In this document: positions 50,148-59,839 of the stretch, piece by piece
Layout of the letters: every line of letters begins with the position of its first letter
Position numbering within the stretch: the first letter of the stretch is position 1
NCBI GenBank assembly: GCA_949841355.1
Contig: CATKZP010000003.1
Span: 62,001 to 126,000 of the forward strand
Direction of reading: 5' to 3'
Source of the DNA: an uncultured Oscillospiraceae bacterium
Lineage (GTDB): Bacteria > Bacillota > Clostridia > Oscillospirales > Oscillospiraceae
DNA: 64,000 nt
Translations under genes and position numbers: made by a program
Notes under the pieces: model-generated
Told to the model about the DNA's origin: nothing
The model's database searches: none
The model's input: the letters and a program-made list of their open reading frames with translations, nothing else

Positions 50148-50755
50148 GAGATCCCTACGAGGTGCTGGGCGTGAGCCCAGACGCCGGCGACAACGAGATC
50201 AAAAAGGCGTACCGTGAGCTGGCCCGGAAGTACCACCCGGATAACTACCAGAACAATCCTCTGGCCGACTTGGCCGAGGAGAAGATGAAGGAGATTAACG
50301 AGGCCTACGACGCCATCACCCGCGTCCGGTCCGGCGGCGGCTCCGGCTATAGTGGCGGGAGCGCCTCTCAAGGCCAGAGCGGGGGGTATGGCTACGGCGG
50401 CTCCGCCTACCAGCAGCGGACGGGGAGCGGTGTGTTTGCCCAGGCCCGTCAGGCTGTCACCCGGGGCGATTTGGAGGGCGCGGAGCGGCTTTTGCAGGGG
50501 GCGTCCCGCAACGGCGAGTGGTATTTCCTCATGGGGTCCATCGCCTACCGCAGGGGCTGGCTGGACGAGGCGCGGCAGAACTACCAGATCGCCGTCCAGA
50601 TGGAGCCCAACAACATGGAATACCGGCAGGCGTTCAGCATGATGCAGCAGGGTGGATACGGCTACCAGCCGGATATGGTAGGCGGCCAGTGCGACGGATT
50701 GGACTGCTGCACGACGCTGATGTGCATGAACTGCCTGTGCGGAGGCTGCCGCTGA
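50144..50755 (+). CDS. J-domain (DnaJ-like) co-chaperone with cysteine-rich tail
   Basis: 203 residues. The J domain is residues 1-60 with HPD at 31-33 ([20 protein letters not shown]), so it should stimulate a DnaK ATPase. A Gly/Ser/Tyr-rich linker ([20 protein letters not shown]) precedes a TPR-like segment ([13 protein letters not shown] ... [20 protein letters not shown]). The end holds seven cysteines in about 20 residues, possibly a metal-binding or lipid-modified tail. It is translationally coupled to DUF5685, its likely partner. Confidence 0.88.
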   Translation: MRDPYEVLGVSPDAGDNEIKKAYRELARKYHPDNYQNNPLADLAEEKMKEINEAYDAITRVRSGGGSGYSGGSASQGQSGGYGYGGSAYQQRTGSGVFAQARQAVTRGDLEGAERLLQGASRNGEWYFLMGSIAYRRGWLDEARQNYQIAVQMEPNNMEYRQAFSMMQQGGYGYQPDMVGGQCDGLDCCTTLMCMNCLCGGCR

Positions 50756-50756
50756 C

Positions 50757-51278
50757 ATGAGACGGAAAAACGCGGCGGTGCGGGTGGCCTATCCGGCGAT
50801 TCTGGGGGCGCTGGCGGTGATTGTCGTGTATCTGGCGTCCCTCGCCCCCACGGGGAAGTGGGGAATTGTGGCGGTGGCGGGTCTGCTGCCCACAGCGGCG
50901 GTGATCTCGGCGGGGATGAAAGCGGGATTGCTGTGCTGGGCGGGGGCGTCCATCCTGGCGTTTCTGCTGGTGCCGGAGAAATTCTGTGCGCTGCTGTTCA
51001 CTACTCTGTTCGGGCTGTATCCCATGATAAAGTCGGCGGCGGAAAAGCCGCGGAAGCGTCTTTTGGAGTATGCGGTGAAGCTGGCGTTTTTCAACGGGGT
51101 TTTCACCGTATTGTACGTCACGATGATGGGGACGGTGCTGGACACTCTGCCCGCGCTGCTGGGAGAGTCCCGGTGGGGGCTGTATCTGGCGGCCAATATT
51201 GTGTTTGTGCTGTATGACTATGGATTCAGCCGGTTGATCGCGGTATACCTGAACCGCGTGCAGCGGACGGTCCACTGA
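50757..51278 (+). CDS. Small integral membrane protein, unknown
   Basis: 173 residues with about five hydrophobic helices (near residues 10-28, 34-52, 54-72, 74-92, 108-128, 140-160). RRKNAAVRVAYPAILGALAV at the start and VFVLYDYGFSRLIAVYL near the end give the look of a small ECF S-component-like or MreD-like membrane protein, but no family is firmly recognised. It starts 1 nt after the dnaJ-like stop and lies within the cdaA-rpoZ run. Confidence 0.75.
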   Translation: MRRKNAAVRVAYPAILGALAVIVVYLASLAPTGKWGIVAVAGLLPTAAVISAGMKAGLLCWAGASILAFLLVPEKFCALLFTTLFGLYPMIKSAAEKPRKRLLEYAVKLAFFNGVFTVLYVTMMGTVLDTLPALLGESRWGLYLAANIVFVLYDYGFSRLIAVYLNRVQRTVH

Positions 51279-51288
51279 AAGGCTGGGA

Positions 51289-52182
51289 ATGGACTTGGTA
51301 AAAAGCATGACCGGATACGGCCGGGGAGAGCGGTGCTTTGAGGACGGCGTTCAGCTCACCGTGGAGCTTCGCTCGGTGAACAACCGCTACCTGGACTGCA
51401 CGGTGAAGATGCCCCGCGCCTATATCTTCGCGGAGGACGCCATGAAGGCCAGGGTACAGAGCGGCGTGGCCCGGGGGAAGGTGGATGTGTTCGTCACCAT
51501 CACCCGCACCGGCGGGGACGACGTGATGGTCACGGTGAACGAGGCGCTGGCGAAGAGCTATGTGGAGGCAATCCAGAAGCTCCATGAGCTGGGCTTAGGC
51601 AGGGCGAGAAGAGAGTACTATCCCACTGATCTGGCCCGGTTTCCCGATGTGCTCACGGTGGAAAAGCGGACGGAGGACCTGGACGAGATGAAGGAGCGGC
51701 TGCTGGCCGTGCTGGGCGAGGCGCTGGCCGACTTCAACGCCATGCGCGCCAAAGAGGGGGAGCGGCTGGCTGAGGACATCCTGGGCCGGGCGGATACCAT
51801 CGAACGGCTGCTGGGCGAGGTGGAGACGCGTTCCCCCCAGACGGTGAACGATTACCGGGCCCGGCTGGAGGCCAAAATGCGGGAGGTGCTCCAAAACACC
51901 CAGATCGACGAGGGGCGGCTGCTCACCGAGGCGGCCATATTCGCGGACAAGGTGGCGGTGGACGAGGAGACGGTGCGCCTGCACAGCCACTTGGGCCAGC
52001 TGCGGGATCTGCTCTCGGAGGGCGGCGCGGTGGGGCGCAAGCTGGACTTTCTCATCCAGGAGTTCAACAGGGAGGTTAACACCATTGGCTCCAAGTGCAA
52101 TGACCTGGAGATCACCCGCCGCGTGGTGGACATCAAGGCGGAGATCGAAAAAATCCGGGAACAGGTCCAGAATTTGGAGTGA
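51289..52182 (+). CDS. yicC: YicC-family endoribonuclease
   Basis: 297 residues. The N terminus ([37 protein letters not shown]) and the C-terminal DUF1732 region ([56 protein letters not shown]) are diagnostic. YicC proteins are RNases acting on structured small RNAs in enterics; the role in Firmicutes is less clear. ATG 51289 has AAAGG 7 nt upstream. Followed by remA and gmk in the order conserved across Firmicutes. Confidence 0.95.
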   Translation: MDLVKSMTGYGRGERCFEDGVQLTVELRSVNNRYLDCTVKMPRAYIFAEDAMKARVQSGVARGKVDVFVTITRTGGDDVMVTVNEALAKSYVEAIQKLHELGLGRARREYYPTDLARFPDVLTVEKRTEDLDEMKERLLAVLGEALADFNAMRAKEGERLAEDILGRADTIERLLGEVETRSPQTVNDYRARLEAKMREVLQNTQIDEGRLLTEAAIFADKVAVDEETVRLHSHLGQLRDLLSEGGAVGRKLDFLIQEFNREVNTIGSKCNDLEITRRVVDIKAEIEKIREQVQNLE

Positions 52183-52187
52183 ATGGA

Positions 52188-52448
52188 ATGAAGCTGGTCA
52201 ATATCGGATTTGGCAATATGGTGTCCGCCCAGCGGGTGGTGGCGATTGTCAGCCCGGATTCCGCACCGGTGAAGCGGCTGGGGCAGGAAGCCAGGGAGCG
52301 GGGCGTGCTCATTGACGCCAGCTTTGGGCGAAAGACAAGGTCGGTGCTGGTGACGGACAGCGGCCACGTGATTTGGTCGTCGCTGCCGCCGGAGCAGGTG
52401 GCCGACCGGTTCCAGGAGACCTCAGAGACAGAGGAGGAGACGCCATGA
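52188..52448 (+). CDS. remA: Extracellular matrix regulator RemA (DUF370)
   Basis: 86 residues. RemA is a small DNA-binding protein activating biofilm matrix and osmoprotection genes in Bacillus. The sequence [40 protein letters not shown] and [20 protein letters not shown] is unmistakable. ATG 52188 with GGAGTGA is used; an upstream GTG is too close to the ribosome binding site. It overlaps gmk by 4 nt. Its targets in this organism are unknown. Confidence 0.94.
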   Translation: MKLVNIGFGNMVSAQRVVAIVSPDSAPVKRLGQEARERGVLIDASFGRKTRSVLVTDSGHVIWSSLPPEQVADRFQETSETEEETP

Positions 52449-53077
52449 GCGTACCACAGAAGAAAATGCGGGGGGAGCTCATTGTACTGTCCGGCCCCTC
52501 CGGGGTGGGGAAGAGCACTGTGATCGCTGAGCTGCTGAGCTCCCGGCGAGATATTCACTTTTCTGTGTCCTTCACTACGAGGCAGCCCCGCACCGGGGAG
52601 GAGGACGGAGTGAACTACAGCTTCGTCTCCCGGGAGGAGTTCGAGCGGATGATTGCGGCCGACGAGTTGCTGGAATACGCCGAGTACGTGGGAAATTATT
52701 ATGGAACATCCCTGAAGGTGATCCGGGAACAGCTGGACCGGGGGGTGGACGTGCTGCTGGACATCGAGGTTCAGGGTGCGGCCAAGGTGAGGGAGCGCTG
52801 CCCGGAGGCGGTGTTCATTTTCCTTATCCCACCCTCTATTGAGGAGCTGTCGCGCCGGCTCCACCGGCGCAATACCGATGAGGAACCGACGATCCAGCGC
52901 CGGCTGGAAAAGGCCCGGCAGGAGTGCCGGGAATGCGTGCGGTACGACTACCTGGTGGTGAACGATACGGTGATGAACGCCGCGCAGGAAATTCAATCCA
53001 TTCTCCAGGCGGAGCAGTGCCGGACGCAGAAACGGCTGTCTCTGGCCGAGAGTATCATAGGCCTCCAGGCGGAGTGA
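52445..53077 (+). CDS. gmk: Guanylate kinase
   Basis: 210 residues. It converts GMP to GDP. The P-loop is [20 protein letters not shown], followed by the GMP-binding block [40 protein letters not shown] and [20 protein letters not shown], and the lid region [24 protein letters not shown] overlap with remA. Together with rpoZ it forms the classical gmk-rpoZ-priA order. Confidence 0.97.
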   Translation: MSVPQKKMRGELIVLSGPSGVGKSTVIAELLSSRRDIHFSVSFTTRQPRTGEEDGVNYSFVSREEFERMIAADELLEYAEYVGNYYGTSLKVIREQLDRGVDVLLDIEVQGAAKVRERCPEAVFIFLIPPSIEELSRRLHRRNTDEEPTIQRRLEKARQECRECVRYDYLVVNDTVMNAAQEIQSILQAEQCRTQKRLSLAESIIGLQAE

Positions 53078-53103
53078 CTGAAAATTGGAAAGGAATGATA
53101 GAT

Positions 53104-53358
53104 ATGCTGCTCTATCCCCCTATTAAAGAACTGCTGAGTCAGGTACCCAGCCGCTATATGCTGGTCAATCTGGTGGCCAGCCGTGCCCGCAAGCTGTCCA
53201 GCGAAGCCGAGGTATCCGGGGAGCCGCTGGAGGAAAAGGCGGTGTCCCTGGCCATCCGCGAGGTGGCCGCTGGCACCCTCACAGTGGAGGGTGCGCAGGG
53301 GTCTGAGGAAGAGGCCGCAGAGGAATTCGCAGCGGAAATTGCGCAGGATAGCGAGTGA
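53104..53358 (+). CDS. rpoZ: RNA polymerase omega subunit
   Basis: 84 residues. Omega helps assemble RNA polymerase by clamping beta prime. LLYPPIKELLSQVPSRYMLV, NLVASRARKLSSEAEVSGEP and KAVSLAIREVAAGTL match the family. The end is a short acidic tail. ATG 53104 is preferred to ATG 53095 because AAAGGA is too close to the latter. A hairpin region follows before priA. Confidence 0.93.
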   Translation: MLLYPPIKELLSQVPSRYMLVNLVASRARKLSSEAEVSGEPLEEKAVSLAIREVAAGTLTVEGAQGSEEEAAEEFAAEIAQDSE

Positions 53359-53399
53359 GAACCGGCGCGTACAGCAAAAAACGTAAGGCGGCATGGCGG

Positions 53400-53491
53400 G
53401 AAGGGACCCAGCCAGACGGGCCTTTTTTAGGCTGTGAATACAGGTTCTGAAAGACCCCAAAGGGCAAGCGGGCACACTGCTTGCCCTTTGG
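53400..53491 (+). terminator. Terminator region between rpoZ and priA
   Basis: A weak stem (AAGG...CCTT, 53401-53424) with a six-T run ending at 53428, then a perfect 13-bp hairpin CCAAAGGGCAAGC/GCTTGCCCTTTGG (53457-53469, 53479-53491) that lacks a following T-run. Together they probably end the cdaA-rpoZ transcript; no convincing priA promoter was found. Confidence 0.55.
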
Positions 53492-53536
53492 ACGTTGAGA
53501 ATAGAGAAATTCATTTCGCATTGAGAAAGAGGTGGT

Positions 53537-56005
53537 TTGGTGGTCCGTACCGCGAAAATTGCCGTATCCGCGTCCACCTATGCCATCGACCGGCCCTATG
53601 ACTACCTGATCCCCGGCCAGCTGGCGGGGACGGTCCGCCCTGGTATGCGGGCGGCGGTGCCCTTTGGCCGAGGGAACCGGGTGAGCGACGGCATTGTGCT
53701 GGCCCTGGGGGAGCGAGAGGATGGGGAGAAGCTGAAATCCATCCTAGCCCTGCTGGACGAGGAACCCTTGTTGGACGAGGGGGCGATTCAGCTGGCCCTT
53801 TGGATGCGGGAGCAGTATTTCTGCACCGTGTATGACGCCATGCGTGCCATGATTCCGGCGGGGCTGTGGTTTTCCCTCAAAAACTGCTGGCGCATCGCGC
53901 CCGGAGTGGACCGCGAGGCAGCCTTTGAGGCGGCGGGGGAGTCCAAACGGGCGCAGCAGCTGGTGGAGCTGCTGTTTGCCAATGGCGGCTGGGCGGAGGA
54001 GGGCAAGATCCGCACCGCGTTCGGTGTGTCCGACCCTGGCCCGGCCATCCGCGCGCTGGAGCAGGGTGGGATCATTGTCCAGGAGGCCAGCGCGGCCCGG
54101 GGCGTAAATGACAAGACAGAGCAGATCGCCGCCTTGGCCATGGACCCGGGCAGTGCCATGGCGCTGCTGGCGGTCAAACGGCGGCGGGCTCCCCTTCAGT
54201 ACGCCGCGGGGGAGACCATCTGCGCCGTTGGGGAGACCTCGGCCAAGGAGCTGTGCTACTTCACCGGCGCGTCCATGGCCACACTGCGCGCTCTGGAGCG
54301 GATGGGAGTGCTCACCCTATCCCGGCGGGAGGTATACCGCCGCCCGCAGCTGCCCGTGCAGGAGGAGGCCGCCCCGGTGGAGCTCAGCGAGGAGCAAAAC
54401 GCGGCCTATAAGGAGCTGCTGGCCCTGCTGGACCAGGGGAGCGCCGCCGCATTGCTGTACGGCGTCACCGGCAGCGGCAAGACACAGGTGTATTTGAAGC
54501 TCATCCACACCCTGCTGGAGCGGGGCAAAACGGCGCTGGTGATGGTGCCGGAGATCGCCCTCACCCCCCAGCTCATGCGGATTTTCACCTCCCAGTTCGG
54601 CCGCAGAGTGGCCATCCTCCACAGCTCGCTGTCCGCCGGGGAGCGGTGTGACGAGTGGAAACGGGCCCGGGCGGGGGTGGCTCGAGTGGTGGTGGGCACC
54701 CGCTCTGCCGTATTTGCCCCGCTGCCCGATTTGGGGGCCATCATCCTGGATGAGGAGCAGGAACCCTCCTACAAATCGGAGCAAAACCCCCGCTACCATG
54801 CCCGGGAAGTGGCCCGCTACCGCTGCTATAGGGCGGGGGCGCTGCTGCTGCTGGGCTCCGCCACTCCGTCGGTGGAATCCATGTACCGCGCCAAACGGGG
54901 AGAGTACCGCCTGTTGGAGCTGAGCCAGCGCTTTAACCAGCGTGTGCTTCCCCAGGTGACGGTGGTGGATATGAAAGACGAGCTGCGCCGGGGAAACGGC
55001 GGCACCATCAGCGCTCCACTGGCAGAGATGCTGGAGGAGACCATCGACCGGGGGGAGCAGGCCATTTTGTTCCTCAACCGCCGGGGGGCCAATCGGATGG
55101 TCACCTGCGGCGAGTGCGGAGAGACACCGGCGTGCCCGCGATGCTCCGTCCATCTGACCTATCACTCCGCCAACCGACGGCTGATGTGCCACTACTGCGG
55201 CTGGTCCCAGCCCCTGCCGGACCAGTGCCCGGCCTGTGGAGGAATGCTGGATTTTGTGGGCGCGGGCACCCAAAAGGTGGAGGAGGAACTTCGCGTTCTC
55301 TTCCCTGGAATGCCTGTGCTGCGCATGGATGCGGATACGGTTTCCGCCGTCCACAGTCACGAGAGTATTCTGGAAAAGTTCCGAAAGGAGCGCATTCCCA
55401 TTTTATTGGGCACGCAAATGGTGGCAAAGGGGCTGGATTTTGAAAATGTCACCCTGGTGGGCGCCGTGTCGGCGGACCAGCTGCTTTACACCGGCGATAT
55501 CCACGCGGCGGAGCGGGCGTTTTCTCTGCTCACCCAGGTGGTGGGAAGAGCGGGCCGCGGGGAGAAAACAGGCCGCGCAGTCATCCAGACCTTTACGCCG
55601 GACAACGACGTGGTCCGCTTTGCCGCCTGCCAGGATTACGACAGCTTTTATGAACAGGAGATTGGGCTGCGGGAGGCTAGAGGGCTGCCGCCGTTCTGCG
55701 ACCTGTTCGTGGTAGGCGCCTCCGGTCCGGAGGAGACTGCAGTGCTGCGCGCCCTTCTGCGGCTGCGGGAGGCGCTGGACGGCGGGCTGCGGCGAAGCCC
55801 CTATAACAAAATCCCATACCGGCTGCTGGGTCCGGCGCCGGCTCCGGTGGCCAAGCTGAATGATCGCTACCGCTTCCGGCTGGTGCTGAGCGCCCGGAAC
55901 TGCAAGGCTGTGCGCCAGCTCACGGCGCATTTGCTCCGGCAGGCTCAGGCGGACAGGCAGAACCGAGGCGTGGCCCTGTTTGCCGATCTGAACCCGCTGG
56001 ATTAA
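53537..56005 (+). CDS. priA: Primosomal protein N' (replication restart helicase PriA)
   Basis: 822 residues. PriA recognises stalled forks and reloads the replisome. The N-terminal DNA-binding domain (residues 1-100, with YAIDRPYDYLIPGQLAGTVR) is followed by the helicase core: Walker A GVTGSGKT (309-316) and motif II DEEQ (405-408), where most PriA proteins have DEEH. Zinc-binding cysteines lie in CGECGETPACPRCS and CHYCGWSQPLPDQCPACGG, then ILLGTQMVAKGLDFENVTLV and VVGRAGRGEK. The start is TTG 53537 or GTG 53540; both share GAGGTGG. Followed 16 nt later by def. Confidence 0.96.
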   Translation: MVVRTAKIAVSASTYAIDRPYDYLIPGQLAGTVRPGMRAAVPFGRGNRVSDGIVLALGEREDGEKLKSILALLDEEPLLDEGAIQLALWMREQYFCTVYDAMRAMIPAGLWFSLKNCWRIAPGVDREAAFEAAGESKRAQQLVELLFANGGWAEEGKIRTAFGVSDPGPAIRALEQGGIIVQEASAARGVNDKTEQIAALAMDPGSAMALLAVKRRRAPLQYAAGETICAVGETSAKELCYFTGASMATLRALERMGVLTLSRREVYRRPQLPVQEEAAPVELSEEQNAAYKELLALLDQGSAAALLYGVTGSGKTQVYLKLIHTLLERGKTALVMVPEIALTPQLMRIFTSQFGRRVAILHSSLSAGERCDEWKRARAGVARVVVGTRSAVFAPLPDLGAIILDEEQEPSYKSEQNPRYHAREVARYRCYRAGALLLLGSATPSVESMYRAKRGEYRLLELSQRFNQRVLPQVTVVDMKDELRRGNGGTISAPLAEMLEETIDRGEQAILFLNRRGANRMVTCGECGETPACPRCSVHLTYHSANRRLMCHYCGWSQPLPDQCPACGGMLDFVGAGTQKVEEELRVLFPGMPVLRMDADTVSAVHSHESILEKFRKERIPILLGTQMVAKGLDFENVTLVGAVSADQLLYTGDIHAAERAFSLLTQVVGRAGRGEKTGRAVIQTFTPDNDVVRFAACQDYDSFYEQEIGLREARGLPPFCDLFVVGASGPEETAVLRALLRLREALDGGLRRSPYNKIPYRLLGPAPAPVAKLNDRYRFRLVLSARNCKAVRQLTAHLLRQAQADRQNRGVALFADLNPLD

Positions 56006-56021
56006 ACAAGGAGGAAGAATT

Positions 56022-56516
56022 ATGGCACTGAGAGAGATTTTGACCCGGGGCGATCCCGCCCTCACCAAGACCTGCCGCCCGGTGGAAAAATTTGACCGTA
56101 GGCTTCACGACCTGCTGGACGATTTGAAGGAGACGCTGGAGGATTCCGGCGGTGTGGGGCTGGCCGCCCCCCAAATCGGCATTCTGCGCCGCGTGGTGGT
56201 GGTGGAGGATGCGGATGACCACATCCTGGAACTGGTGAATCCGGTGATCGTCAGCCAGGAGGGGGAGCAGGACGGCTGGGAGGGCTGCCTCAGCGTCCCT
56301 GGGAAGTACGGAATGGTCCAGCGGCCCAACCTGGTCACCGTGCGCGCCCAGGACCGGAACGGGAATTTTTTTGAGGCGTCCGGCGAGGGGCTGGTGGCTC
56401 GGTGCTTCTGCCACGAGACGGAGCACTTGGACGGCCGCCTTTTCGTGGAGCACACAGACCGGCTGTATACGGTGGAAGAGCTGGACGCCATGGAGCAGAC
56501 GGAGGAAGGGCAATGA
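56022..56516 (+). CDS. def: Peptide deformylase
   Basis: 164 residues. It removes the formyl group from nascent N-terminal methionine. The three metal-site motifs are GVGLAAPQIG, EGCLSVPG (Cys ligand) and CHETEHLDG (HExxH). Type 1 enzyme by length. AGGAGG precedes the ATG. It overlaps fmt by 4 nt, coupling removal and addition of the formyl group in the usual def-fmt pair. Confidence 0.97.
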   Translation: MALREILTRGDPALTKTCRPVEKFDRRLHDLLDDLKETLEDSGGVGLAAPQIGILRRVVVVEDADDHILELVNPVIVSQEGEQDGWEGCLSVPGKYGMVQRPNLVTVRAQDRNGNFFEASGEGLVARCFCHETEHLDGRLFVEHTDRLYTVEELDAMEQTEEGQ

Positions 56517-57454
56517 GAATCGTTTTTATGGGGACGCCGGACTTTGCCGTGCCCTCCCTGAAAGCGTTGGTGGAGGCGGGGCACCAGGTACAGGGCGTGT
56601 TCACCCAGCCTGATAAGCCGAAAAACCGCGGAATGAGGCTTCAACCGCCGCCAGTGAAGGAATATGCCTTGTCGGTTGGGCTGCCCGTATACCAGCCCGC
56701 TAAAATGCGGAATGGGGAGGCGCTGGGCATTCTCCGGGAGCTGAACCCCGATCTCATCGCTGTGGCGGCCTACGGGAAAATCCTGCCCGTGGACATTTTG
56801 GAGCTGCCCAGGCTGGGGTGCGTTAACGTCCACTCGTCCCTGTTGCCCAAATACCGGGGAGCGGCTCCCATCAACTGGGCCATTTTGAACGGCGAGGACG
56901 AGACGGGCATCACCATCATGTATATGGCGGAGGGCATGGATACCGGAGATATCCTGGCCCAGGCAAAGACGCCCATCGGCATTGAGGAGGACGCACCTCA
57001 GCTCTTTAGCCGCCTGGCGGAGATGGGGGCGGAACTGCTGGTGGAGACGGTGGCGGCGCTGGAAGCGGGGGCGGTGAAGCCCGTGCCCCAGGACGAGAGC
57101 CGCACCACCCGCGCCCCCATGCTGTCCCGGGAGCTGTCCCCTATGGACTGGACCCGAACCGCCCGGCAGCTTCACGACCAGGTGCGGGGGCTGTGCCCTT
57201 GGCCGGCGGCCACCGCAGTGCTGGACGGTATCCGCTGTAAAATCCTGCGCACCGCCATCTCCGGCGAGACCACCGCAAAGGCGGCGGGAACCGTCCTTCA
57301 GGCGGACAAAAAGGGGCTGAGGGCGGCCTGCGGAGACGGGGGAGTGCTGGAAATTTTGGAGCTCCAGCCAGACGGGAAAAAGGCCATGGCTGCACCGGCG
57401 TTTTTGCTGGGCCATCCCATTCCCGTGGGGACGATATTGACAAAACAGGAGTGA
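56513..57454 (+). CDS. fmt: Methionyl-tRNA formyltransferase
   Basis: 313 residues. It formylates initiator Met-tRNA using 10-formyltetrahydrofolate. RIVFMGTPDFAVPSLKALVE opens the N-terminal domain; VNVHSSLLPKYRGAAPINWA and EGMDTGDIL carry the catalytic Asn/His/Asp set. The C-terminal OB-like domain follows (HDQVRGLCPWPAATAVLDG). The usual GRGKK segment after PDKP reads PKNRGMRLQPPPVK here, a mild variant. It ends 4 nt before rsmB. Confidence 0.96.
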   Translation: MRIVFMGTPDFAVPSLKALVEAGHQVQGVFTQPDKPKNRGMRLQPPPVKEYALSVGLPVYQPAKMRNGEALGILRELNPDLIAVAAYGKILPVDILELPRLGCVNVHSSLLPKYRGAAPINWAILNGEDETGITIMYMAEGMDTGDILAQAKTPIGIEEDAPQLFSRLAEMGAELLVETVAALEAGAVKPVPQDESRTTRAPMLSRELSPMDWTRTARQLHDQVRGLCPWPAATAVLDGIRCKILRTAISGETTAKAAGTVLQADKKGLRAACGDGGVLEILELQPDGKKAMAAPAFLLGHPIPVGTILTKQE

Positions 57455-57458
57455 TTCC

Positions 57459-58781
57459 ATGGGTTCGGCCAGAGAGACGGCGGTGCTCACCCTGGCCGCC
57501 TGCGAAAGGCAGGGGGCTTGGTCGGATGTCCACTTGAAACGCAGCATCCGGGAGCAGGGGCTGGACCGCAGGGACGCGGCGCTGTGTGCCCGGCTGTGCT
57601 ACGGCGTGTTGCAAAATAAGCTGCTGCTGGACTGGCGGCTGGCCCAGGTGTGCTCCATGAAGCTGGAAAAACTGGAGGTCAAGGTGCTGTGTAATCTGCG
57701 GGTAGCGGCCTACCAGTTGCTGTTTTTGGACCGGATTCCACCCAGCGCGGCCGTGAACGAGGCGGTGGAGCTGGCGAAGCGCCACAGCCGCAGCCCTCGG
57801 GCGGCAGGTATGGTGAACGGGATGCTCCGCGCCCTGTTGAGACAGGGGAAAACCGCTGAAATAGAAGAGGCTGACAAGGTAAAATACCTGTCGGTTCGGC
57901 ACAGCCATCCCCGGTGGCTGGTGGAGGAATTTATCGCTCTGCTGGGATGGGAGGGCGCTCAGGCCCTTCTGGAGGCGGACAACTGCCAGCCTCCCACCAC
58001 GGCCCAGGTGAATCCCCTGAGAACCTTCCGGGAAAAGCTGGCGGAAGAGCTGCGCTCCATGGGGGCGCAGGCGGAACCCCATCCCTGGCTGGAGGATTGC
58101 CTGCTGCTCACGGGCACCGGCGATTTGGAGCGGCTGGATTCTTTCCGGCGGGGGGAGTTCTACATCCAGGACGCGGCCTCCTGGCTGGCGGTGCTGGCGG
58201 CGGGCCTGATGCCCGGACAGCGGGTGCTGGACTGCTGTGCCGCCCCCGGGGGCAAGTCCTTCGCCGCCGCCATTGGGATGGAGAACCGGGGGGAGCTGAT
58301 CTCCTGCGACATTCACCCGCACAAGGTCAAATTGCTGGAGGCGGGCCGGGACCGGCTGGGGCTTTCTATGATAACACCCACCCTCCAGAACGCTGCCCAG
58401 CGCCGGGAGGACTGGGTGGAGGGGTTTGACGCGGTGCTCACCGACGTGCCGTGCTCAGGGCTGGGCATCATCCGCAAAAAGCCGGATATCCGCTACAAAG
58501 ATCCCCGTCCGCTGGGGGAGCTGCCCCGGGTGCAGCGGGGGATTTTGGATAACTGCGCCCAATATGTCCGCCCCGGCGGGGTGCTGCTTTACTCCACCTG
58601 CACGGTGCTGCCCCAGGAAAACGGCGATGTGGTAGACGGCTTTCTGGCGGACCACCCGGAGTTTGTCCCGGAACCCTTCCAGCTGCCCCATCTGGGGGAG
58701 CAGCCAGGCCGGATCACCTTTTGGCCCCATATCCACGGAACAGACGGCTTTTTCGCCGCAAAACTGCGCAAAAGAGGGTGA
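57459..58781 (+). CDS. rsmB: 16S rRNA m5C967 methyltransferase RsmB
   Basis: 440 residues. An N-terminal NusB-like domain (ARETAVLTLAACERQGAWSD ... GVLQNKLLLDWRL) is fused to the NOL1/NOP2/Sun methyltransferase core. SAM motif is VLDCCAAPGGKSFAAA; the release and catalytic cysteines are in TDVPCSGLGIIRKKPDIRY (Cys332) and LLYSTCTVLPQENGDVV. Its stop is 5 nt before rlmN. The priA-def-fmt-rsmB-rlmN-prpC-pknB-rsgA order matches Bacillus. Confidence 0.96.
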   Translation: MGSARETAVLTLAACERQGAWSDVHLKRSIREQGLDRRDAALCARLCYGVLQNKLLLDWRLAQVCSMKLEKLEVKVLCNLRVAAYQLLFLDRIPPSAAVNEAVELAKRHSRSPRAAGMVNGMLRALLRQGKTAEIEEADKVKYLSVRHSHPRWLVEEFIALLGWEGAQALLEADNCQPPTTAQVNPLRTFREKLAEELRSMGAQAEPHPWLEDCLLLTGTGDLERLDSFRRGEFYIQDAASWLAVLAAGLMPGQRVLDCCAAPGGKSFAAAIGMENRGELISCDIHPHKVKLLEAGRDRLGLSMITPTLQNAAQRREDWVEGFDAVLTDVPCSGLGIIRKKPDIRYKDPRPLGELPRVQRGILDNCAQYVRPGGVLLYSTCTVLPQENGDVVDGFLADHPEFVPEPFQLPHLGEQPGRITFWPHIHGTDGFFAAKLRKRG

Positions 58782-58786
58782 AACCC

Positions 58787-59839
58787 ATGATTGACCTGAA
58801 ATCCATGACGCCAGAGGAGCTGGAGGCTTATTTCAAGCAGCTGGGCCAGCCCAAATTCCGGGCCATGCAGGTGTTCCGCTGGCTCCACGGGGGAGCGGTG
58901 TCCTTTGACGGGATGACCAACCTGCCCAAGGAGCTGCGGGAGCGGTTGAAGGCCGAATGCCTGCTCACCGTTCCCCAGGTGGAGCGCAAGCAGGTGTCTA
59001 AGCTGGACGGCACCATGAAATATCTGTGGCGTCTGGGCGACGGAAATTGTGTGGAAACGGTTTTGATGCGCTACAAGCATGGGAATACTGTATGCGTATC
59101 CAGCCAGGTGGGGTGTAATATGGGGTGTGTATTCTGCGCCTCCACCCTGGGCGGGAAGGTGCGGGACCTGACTCCGGCAGAAATTTTGGACCAGGTAATA
59201 TTTACCGAAAAAGACAGCGGAGAACCCATTTCCAACATCGTAATGATGGGAATTGGCGAGCCGCTGGACAATTTCGACCACGTTTTGCGCTTTTTGGCGC
59301 TGGTAAACCACCCGGACGGGGTGAATATCGGGATGCGCCACATCTCTGTGTCCACCTGCGGGCTGGTAAAGAAAATTGACAAACTGGCCCAGCTTGGGTT
59401 ACAATTAACACTGAGCGTTTCTCTCCACGCGCCCGACGATGAGACCCGCACAGGGCTGATGCCGGTGAACCGGGCGGTGGGCGTGGAGTTGCTCATGGAA
59501 ACCTGCCGCCGGTATTTCGAGACCACCGGGCGGCGTATCTCCTACGAGTACGCCCTGGTGGATGGAGTGAACGACTCCGACGCGCAGGCTGACCGGCTGG
59601 CGCAGCTGCTGCGGGGCCAGCCGGGGCACGTGAACCTCATCCCCCTCAACGAGGTGGCGGAGTCGCCCCTGAAGCCCAGCCGCCGGGTGCGGCAGTTCCA
59701 GCAGCGGCTGGAGGGCTGCGGGATCACCGCCACCGTGCGCCGGAAGCTGGGAGGCGATATCGACGCCTCCTGCGGCCAGCTGCGGCGCAAACGCATCTTG
59801 GAAGGGGAGGGCCATACCCCAGAGGAGGGATTAACTTGA
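58787..59839 (+). CDS. rlmN: 23S rRNA/tRNA adenine-C2 methyltransferase RlmN (radical SAM)
   Basis: 350 residues from ATG 58787 (AGAGGGTGA upstream). It methylates C2 of adenosine 2503 in 23S rRNA and of adenosine 37 in some tRNAs. The radical-SAM motif CNMGCVFC uses Cys110, Cys114 and Cys117. SSQVGCNMGCVFCASTLGGK, SNIVMMGIGEPLDNFDHVLR and ISVSTCGLVKKIDKLA are diagnostic, and the methyl-carrying cysteine is in DIDASCGQLRRK near the end. The stop overlaps the TTG start of prpC. Confidence 0.97.
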   Translation: MIDLKSMTPEELEAYFKQLGQPKFRAMQVFRWLHGGAVSFDGMTNLPKELRERLKAECLLTVPQVERKQVSKLDGTMKYLWRLGDGNCVETVLMRYKHGNTVCVSSQVGCNMGCVFCASTLGGKVRDLTPAEILDQVIFTEKDSGEPISNIVMMGIGEPLDNFDHVLRFLALVNHPDGVNIGMRHISVSTCGLVKKIDKLAQLGLQLTLSVSLHAPDDETRTGLMPVNRAVGVELLMETCRRYFETTGRRISYEYALVDGVNDSDAQADRLAQLLRGQPGHVNLIPLNEVAESPLKPSRRVRQFQQRLEGCGITATVRRKLGGDIDASCGQLRRKRILEGEGHTPEEGLT

